Below, one piece after another: positions 59,384 through 64,000 of a stretch of DNA of 64,000 nt (its first letter is position 1; each line of letters opens with the position of its first letter). Origin of the DNA: RGIG4608 sp045651165 (GTDB taxonomy: Bacteria; Bacillota; Clostridia; Oscillospirales; CAG-272); assembly GCA_045651165.1 (NCBI GenBank), contig JAZRRX010000039.1:248001-312000 (forward strand), given 5' to 3'. A program made the translations under genes and the position numbers. Under the pieces are notes generated by a model. It made no database searches. It saw nothing but the letters and a program-made list of their open reading frames with translations, and was not told where the DNA came from.

Positions 59384-60627
59384 CTCTTTGACAAGACCTC
59401 TCTTTCGTATTCTTTAACTGTCGCAAACCATTCGCCGTCTACGGGAGCACCGCATACACGACAATATTCCGCCCAAATCTCACCGAATGGCATAGTTTTA
59501 AGCTCTTCCTGAACTACCATGAGCTCTGTCCAGTTATCAGCATTCTGCATTTCAGTAAGGTCGGGAGTAAGCAATGCCATAAGCAATGCCTTTTGAACAT
59601 TTCTAAAACCAACTGTCCAAGCGGAAATGCGATTTATGGATGCATCAAAATAGTCAAGAGCAATCTTAACAGATCCTTCAAGACCACCGCAACGAACTAT
59701 CTCCTTGCATATTTCTCTTGTCTCGTCATCAAGAAGCACAACGTGGTCGGAGTCCCAACGAATAGGTCTTGTCACGTGAAGTGCAATCTCAGGGAAGAAC
59801 GCAAGAAGTGCGGGAATCTTATCGGAAACAACCTCTGTGGGATGGTAATGTCCGTTATCCATAAGGGGAATGCATCTTTCCTTATTCATTGCCGCATAAG
59901 TAAGCGCAAACTCGGCAGAGCCAACGGTATATGCCTCAACACCAATGCCAAATACCTTTGATTCAACGCAAGGCTTTACGGAATTAAAGTCAAATGGCTC
60001 TGAAAGTATCTCGTCGATTGATTCCTTATATCTTTGGCGAGGACCCATTCTATCAGCAGGAATATCCTTAAAACCGTCACCCGTCCAAATATTCATGATA
60101 CAGGGTTGTCCAAGCTCTTTTGCAAGATAGTTTGAAATTCTTATACACGCCTTACCGTGTTCTATCCAGAACTTACGAATTTCGGGATCGGGAGAGGAAA
60201 GCGTCAAGCCGTTTGCCTTGGGGTGAGAGAAGAAAGTAGGATTAAAGTCACATCCAAGTCCTCTTTTCTTGCAAAATTCAACCCATTTCGCAAAGTGCTT
60301 GGGCTCAAGCGCATCGCGGTCAGCCCAATCTCCGTTTTCAAAAATAGCATAGCTTGCGTGAAGATTCATCTTCTTTGTTCCGGGGCAAAGTTTAAGAACA
60401 ACGTCAAGGTCTGCCATAAGCTCCTCAGGTGTTCTTGCACGTCCGGGATAGTTACCCGTCGTCTGTATTCCACCCGTGAGTGGCTTTGAAGGATCGGTAT
60501 CAAATCCTCGAACGTCGTCCCCCTGCCAACAATGCAAAGCAACAGGAACTTCTTTAAGCTTTGCTATCGCAGCATCAGTATCTATACCAAGAGCTGCATA
60601 TCTTTTCTTTGCTTCAACATAGCTCAT
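59380..60627 (-). CDS. rhaA: L-rhamnose isomerase
   Basis: A 415-residue RhaA of normal length. Family motifs include WTGDGFKDIPADRMGPR (about 181-197) and the metal-binding region with MDNGHYHP (about 257-264) and WDSDHV (about 292-297). It isomerises L-rhamnose to L-rhamnulose in the cytoplasm with Mn2+ or similar metal. The ATG follows GGAGG inside the end of rhaB. It sits between rhaB and rhaD in a tightly packed operon. Confidence 0.97.
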   Translation of the reverse strand: MSYVEAKKRYAALGIDTDAAIAKLKEVPVALHCWQGDDVRGFDTDPSKPLTGGIQTTGNYPGRARTPEELMADLDVVLKLCPGTKKMNLHASYAIFENGDWADRDALEPKHFAKWVEFCKKRGLGCDFNPTFFSHPKANGLTLSSPDPEIRKFWIEHGKACIRISNYLAKELGQPCIMNIWTGDGFKDIPADRMGPRQRYKESIDEILSEPFDFNSVKPCVESKVFGIGVEAYTVGSAEFALTYAAMNKERCIPLMDNGHYHPTEVVSDKIPALLAFFPEIALHVTRPIRWDSDHVVLLDDETREICKEIVRCGGLEGSVKIALDYFDASINRISAWTVGFRNVQKALLMALLTPDLTEMQNADNWTELMVVQEELKTMPFGEIWAEYCRVCGAPVDGEWFATVKEYEREVLSKR

Positions 60628-60628
60628 A

Positions 60629-61915
60629 TTAACATACCTCCATTTGAATCTTAAGATTTCCTAAAGCGGTGGCTTCTATAGGCAAAGCAATCACTTGCTT
60701 TCCTGTTGCTTCTTCAGTTAAGCAATTAAGAAATTTATTCTTTGCTCCACCGCCCACTATGTATAATTTTTCGTATTTTCTTCCTGTATTTGCTTCAAGC
60801 TCGTCTATGGCTTGTTTATAGCTCAATGCCAAGCTTTTGTATGCGCAACGGAAATAGTCTCCAATCGTATTTAGTCCACCCGTTGCGTTATCAAATGCAT
60901 TCTTCATACTCTCTGGAGCTAAGAACTCCTGCGCATTTGCATCTACAGTTGCTTCGCATGTGCTTTCTTGCGCCATTTTAACAATATCGGGAAAAGGCGT
61001 ATCCGGACAAAGCTCTCTTTGCAATTCATTCACAAGCCACATACCCATAATATTCTTTTGATAGCGGTTATATCCAACACCGCCCTCATTTGAGTAGTTG
61101 GCTTTTTGACTTCCCTCGTCAGTTATTGGTTGGGGTGTTTTAACTCCCAAAAGCGACCAAGTACCCGAGGAAATGTATGGGCTATTCTCTTCCATTGGAA
61201 TTCCCTCAACCGCAGAGCCTGTATCGTGAGTTGCACAAAGCACAACCTTTGTGTTACCGCCAACCTTTTCGGCAATTTCGGGGAGCAAATCTCCAAGAAT
61301 TGTTTTCGATTGTGAAAGCTTTGGGAAAAGGCGCTCGGGATATCCAAGACGTCTTACGATATCCATATCAAATTCACCATTTACCATACCCATTGTGGTA
61401 GCATTGGTATATTCCCTTGCCTTTACACCGCAAAGCTTGTACATAAGATATTCGGGTATCATAAGCATATCGGTTGCCATGTCAAGTCTTCCGTTCAACT
61501 TATCATCATAAAGTTGATAGATAGTATTAAACGGTTGAAACTGACAACCCACCTTTGAATAAAGCTCTGAAAAAGGTATAATCTCGTGAACATTTGGTAT
61601 TACTGCCTCTGTTCTGCTATCGCGATAAGCGTAAACGGGATAAATTTCTTTATCTCCGTCAAGCAAAACATAGTCAACACCCCAAGTGTCAATCGAAAGG
61701 CTTTCAATTTCAGGATAAAGTCTGAATGCTTCTCGAAGCCCTGCCAAAACACTATTACAAAGGCACTCGATATCCCATATAAGATGTCCATTCTCTTTCG
61801 TTACTCCGTTGGGGAAACGATACACCTCTTTTGTATTAATCTCGTCGCCCTCGCGCCAGCCAATAATATGTCTGCCCGAGGATGCGCCGATATCTATTGC
61901 TAAATAATATTTCAA
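60629..61915 (-). CDS. rhaB: rhamnulokinase
   Basis: A 428-residue FGGY-family sugar kinase. The ATP-binding N-terminal motif LAIDIGASSGRH lies around 5-16 and the C-terminal VGGGAKN near 387-393. It phosphorylates L-rhamnulose to rhamnulose-1-phosphate. The start is probably TTG 61915, because AAAGGAG lies just before it. An upstream in-frame ATG at 61942 would place that ribosome site inside the coding region and add nine non-conserved residues. It is the first gene of the rha operon. Confidence 0.95.
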   Translation of the reverse strand: MKYYLAIDIGASSGRHIIGWREGDEINTKEVYRFPNGVTKENGHLIWDIECLCNSVLAGLREAFRLYPEIESLSIDTWGVDYVLLDGDKEIYPVYAYRDSRTEAVIPNVHEIIPFSELYSKVGCQFQPFNTIYQLYDDKLNGRLDMATDMLMIPEYLMYKLCGVKAREYTNATTMGMVNGEFDMDIVRRLGYPERLFPKLSQSKTILGDLLPEIAEKVGGNTKVVLCATHDTGSAVEGIPMEENSPYISSGTWSLLGVKTPQPITDEGSQKANYSNEGGVGYNRYQKNIMGMWLVNELQRELCPDTPFPDIVKMAQESTCEATVDANAQEFLAPESMKNAFDNATGGLNTIGDYFRCAYKSLALSYKQAIDELEANTGRKYEKLYIVGGGAKNKFLNCLTEEATGKQVIALPIEATALGNLKIQMEVC

Positions 61916-62011
61916 TGACTTACTCCTTTCACAAATATTCATGTTAATAATATCATATCTTTAAACAAAAATAAAGAACACGATTTGCGTAAAAAAGTGT
62001 CCTTATTTGTA

Positions 62012-62040
62012 TTGATTTTTTGTTGTGCTTGTGCTACAAT
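62012..62040 (+). promoter_or_regulatory. sigma-A promoter of the AraC-type regulator
   Basis: TTGATT, 17-bp spacer, TACAAT, 16 bp before the ATG at 62057. The opposite strand toward rhaB shows only a poor promoter, consistent with activator-dependent expression. Confidence 0.7.
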
Positions 62041-62056
62041 AACTTGAGGTGATTTT

Positions 62057-63007
62057 ATGATTAAACAAGAAATATTGGATAAATTATTGCCAACAACTGA
62101 CGAAGAAAGTGAAATTTTGCACGGACATAGCGTAGATAAGAGCATTTATACAACCACGGGCGGTAGTGTAATCCGTTCAAAAAAGCTCCTCGTTGACGGA
62201 AAGCTGATACGTGTCAGAAAGCACACGCGATTTATCCACTTTCCCAAGCACACTCACGACTATATTGAAGCGGTATATATGTGTGCAGGTGAAACAACGC
62301 ATATTATCAATGGAAAAGAAATCAAATTAAAAGAGGGAGAACTTCTTTTACTCGGACAAAATGCCACGCAAGAGATTTTGCCCGCAAACGAGAACGATAT
62401 CGCAGTAAATTTCATCATTCAGCCCGCATTCTTCGATAAAACTCTCGAAATGCTCGGTGCTGAAGAAACACCCATCAAAAACTTCCTCATCAGTTCTCTT
62501 TTTGATAGTGAATATCAAGGATATCTGCACTTCAAGGTTGCAAATGTTCTTCCCATCCAAAATTTGATTGAAAACCTCATTTGGACGCTTATAAACAACA
62601 CCTCAAACAAGAGAAATATCAACCAAACAACAATGGGACTTCTATTTATGCAACTTCTCAACCACACAGACAAGCTCTCACACGAGAGCCACAAGGAAAA
62701 GGCAATTGTAGACATTTTACGCTATATCGAGGAAAATTACAAGGACGGTTCACTCATCGACGCGGCAAATCTTTTGCATTACGATTTCTTTTGGCTCAGC
62801 CACGAAATAAAGAACCGCACAGGCAAAACATATACAGAGCATCTGCAGGAAAAACGCCTATCACAAGCGGCTTTTTTGCTTAAAAACACAACACTCTCGG
62901 TCGAGGAAATAGCTATAGCCGTCGGCTATGAAAACAAAAGCTACTTCCACCGTATCTTCACAGAAAAATTCGAAACAACTCCTAAAAAATATAGAAATGA
63001 CAGGTAA
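62057..63007 (+). CDS. AraC-family regulator, probable activator of the rha operon
   Basis: A 316-residue protein. An N-terminal cupin-like sugar-sensing domain (about 40-170, with HFPKHTHDYIEAVYM) is followed by a C-terminal AraC DNA-binding domain (about 218-315) with two helix-turn-helix motifs. The second, LSVEEIAIAVGYENKSYFHRIF, matches the family consensus. RhaS/RhaR are relatives in other bacteria. It is divergent from rhaB across a 141-bp gap, the usual arrangement for a rhamnose-responsive activator. GAGGTGA precedes the ATG. Confidence 0.9.
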   Translation: MIKQEILDKLLPTTDEESEILHGHSVDKSIYTTTGGSVIRSKKLLVDGKLIRVRKHTRFIHFPKHTHDYIEAVYMCAGETTHIINGKEIKLKEGELLLLGQNATQEILPANENDIAVNFIIQPAFFDKTLEMLGAEETPIKNFLISSLFDSEYQGYLHFKVANVLPIQNLIENLIWTLINNTSNKRNINQTTMGLLFMQLLNHTDKLSHESHKEKAIVDILRYIEENYKDGSLIDAANLLHYDFFWLSHEIKNRTGKTYTEHLQEKRLSQAAFLLKNTTLSVEEIAIAVGYENKSYFHRIFTEKFETTPKKYRNDR

Positions 63008-63021
63008 AGCACCTGTCATTT
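62995..63021 (+). terminator. terminator of the AraC-type regulator gene
   Basis: AAATGACAGGT / ACCTGTCATTT, 11 base pairs with a 5-nt loop followed by CTTTTT. The 5' arm overlaps the last codons and the stop. Confidence 0.88.
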
Positions 63022-63025
63022 CTTT

Positions 63026-63214
63026 TTATGTATTACCTTTTTCGAGTTCAATTCGTTTAGCAAAGCTAAACATACCTACGCAAAACCTGTCGAATACTGT
63101 CAATGTTATCAGTAACGGGTCACCCTCACGGATTCGCATCGTGTGGCGGATTTCTTTTGGGATAACTACACGCACTAAATCGTCCATTCTTCTCACAATT
63201 ACCTTTGCTTTCAT
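63026..63214 (-). CDS. short SpoVT/AbrB N-terminal-like protein, copy B
   Basis: A 62-residue ORF starting at ATG 63214. The first 33 residues match the SpoVT DNA-binding domain and copy A at 56.8 kb, except that the highly conserved Gly in DDLGR is Val (DDLVR). The C-terminal half differs from copy A and from SpoVT. The ribosome site is the same weak AATGAG. The Gly-to-Val change and divergent tail suggest decay, though the frame is still open. Confidence 0.4.
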   Translation of the reverse strand: MKAKVIVRRMDDLVRVVIPKEIRHTMRIREGDPLLITLTVFDRFCVGMFSFAKRIELEKGNT

Positions 63215-63300
63215 ATATAAAATCTCATTTTATTAATCACCATTTTGCAAACTTTTGTTGCTACTTTGGTTTCTATTTTATTTATAATTCATTCTTATTT
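63098..63300 (-). repeat. 203-bp direct repeat, copy B (AbrB-domain element)
   Basis: Same length and orientation as copy A at 56816-57018, about 93% identical by eye. The two copies lie 6.3 kb apart and bracket the rha genes and their regulator. Confidence 0.8.
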
Positions 63301-63408
63301 ATCATACACTCTGTCCGCCATATTAGATTGTCCAACAATCAAAAACGAGTGTGTCACAAAATATCATCCTATATCTTTAAATTTGGGTTATTGAAATTAC
63401 TTATAAAA
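63301..63408. other. AT-rich gap without recognisable features
   Basis: The stretch between repeat copy B and the acetyltransferase stop codon has no ORF or hairpin that I could support. Confidence 0.5.
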
Positions 63409-64000
63409 TCAATCATCAAATTGGATTAAAATATTTTTTTCATCTTCAGTAAGTTCAGTAGTAATTTCGCGTAGAATTTTACAAGGATTCCCCACCGCTA
63501 CAACGTTGGCAGGAATATCTTTTGTAACGACACTACCTGCACCTATAACTGAGTTATCTCCAATTGTAACACCGGGCATAATCAATGCGCCTGCGCCAAT
63601 CCAACAGTTATTTCCAATATGAACGGGCTTGTTATACTGAAGTCCCTTTTCTCGAAGTTGAGGAGCTATTGGATGAGCTGCAGTTGCAACAACCACATTA
63701 GGTCCAAACATAACATGATTACCCACATAAATGTGAGTATCATCTACAAATGTGCAACCAAAATTGCAATAAACACCATTGCCAAAATGAATATGTTTAC
63801 CTCCAAAATTTGTGCGTAGTGGTGGCTCAATATAGCACATATCCCCAATTTCTGCAAACATCTTTTTAAGAAGTCGCACTCTCTTGGGGTACTGATGTGG
63901 CTTTGTTTTATTAAATTCATAAAGTCTATTAAGACACTTCATTTGCTCAAGCATCACCTTTGGATCGCTTGGATTATATATTTCTCCTGAATGCATTTTT
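63409..64000 (-). CDS. sugar O-acetyltransferase, maltose/galactoside type (5' end outside window)
   Basis: At least 195 residues of a left-handed-beta-helix acetyltransferase are visible. The maltose-acetyltransferase N-domain (GEIYNPSDP, LYEFN) is followed by hexapeptide repeats (about 60-180) and the typical end VAVGNPCKI. A conserved stretch with NFGCTFVDD (about 79-87), and AAHP near 106-109, belongs to the CoA/acceptor site. Family members start with a few charged residues before KM.GE, and the frame is open to the window edge with a Lys codon before the first visible Met, so the true start is probably just beyond base 64000. It acetylates a sugar hydroxyl with acetyl-CoA. Confidence 0.88.
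   Translation of the reverse strand, partial: KMHSGEIYNPSDPKVMLEQMKCLNRLYEFNKTKPHQYPKRVRLLKKMFAEIGDMCYIEPPLRTNFGGKHIHFGNGVYCNFGCTFVDDTHIYVGNHVMFGPNVVVATAAHPIAPQLREKGLQYNKPVHIGNNCWIGAGALIMPGVTIGDNSVIGAGSVVTKDIPANVVAVGNPCKILREITTELTEDEKNILIQFDD

Noticed and set aside
58661..59512. 283-residue plus-strand ORF across rhaD and the rhaA end
   Set aside because: Antisense of two well-supported rha genes, no ribosome site, no domain.
1..64000. tRNA, rRNA, CRISPR array, insertion sequence or prophage
   Set aside because: None was recognised on either strand: no regularly spaced short repeats, no transposase or integrase motifs, no tRNA-like T-loop with matching acceptor stem. Small structured RNAs could still be missed by eye.

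Overview
The window looks like the chromosome of an anaerobic, endospore-lineage member of the Clostridia (probably a gut or rumen Oscillospirales-type organism). The evidence is low-GC DNA with strong AGGAGG-type ribosome sites, sporulation genes (gerW/ytfJ, spoVT), the Firmicute scpA-scpB-DUF2953-gerW-dac-rluB neighbourhood, a Rex repressor, DnaD- and DnaI-like primosome proteins, and many glycan-degradation genes. The organism assignment is inference from gene content. I found no rRNA, tRNA, CRISPR array, insertion sequence or phage gene.

Left part (1-23.7 kb) is mostly housekeeping. It opens with the tail of a surface protein, then kduI-kduD (unsaturated uronate catabolism) on the minus strand. 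On the plus strand follow lon-engB-M50 protease-scpA-scpB-DUF2953-gerW and then dac-rluB. On the minus strand lie prmC, rex-dnaD-dnaI, comEB-rimI-tsaD and a polar amino-acid ABC transporter. The binding protein of that transporter appears circularly permuted. A cluster of DnaA-box-like sites sits between tsaD and rex. A plus-strand unit then carries an Old-Yellow-Enzyme-type flavoprotein and the two subunits of an aconitase-X dehydratase, facing spoVT.

Middle part (24-50 kb) is a glycan-use region. A metallophosphoesterase and a GH78 alpha-L-rhamnosidase run rightward. A long leftward train holds, in transcription order, a sugar ABC transporter (binding protein, two permeases), a GH43 lipoprotein, two large repeat-built lipoproteins, a double terminator, then a GH3 enzyme with reversed domain order, a GH2 enzyme, a SorE-like dehydrogenase, a PfkB sugar kinase, a second GH2 enzyme and a DUF4091 protein. 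A divergent ArsR-type regulator with a large C-terminal domain starts next to the transporter and probably controls it. No ATPase for the sugar transporter is present; such systems commonly share an MsmK-type ATPase encoded elsewhere.

Right part (50-64 kb) has a glycerol-phosphate block: a GlpA-like dehydrogenase, GlpB-like flavoprotein, DUF1667 protein and HAD phosphatase on one operon, the GlpP antiterminator divergent from it, and a glycerol-1-phosphate dehydrogenase with a NagD-type HAD phosphatase. Next is an L-rhamnose operon (rhaB-rhaA-rhaD plus an odd, apparently 5'-truncated ORF) with a divergent AraC regulator. It would use the rhamnose released by the GH78 enzyme. Two 203-bp direct repeats, each encoding a short SpoVT/AbrB N-terminal-like protein, flank this rhamnose block. 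The window ends inside a sugar O-acetyltransferase gene.
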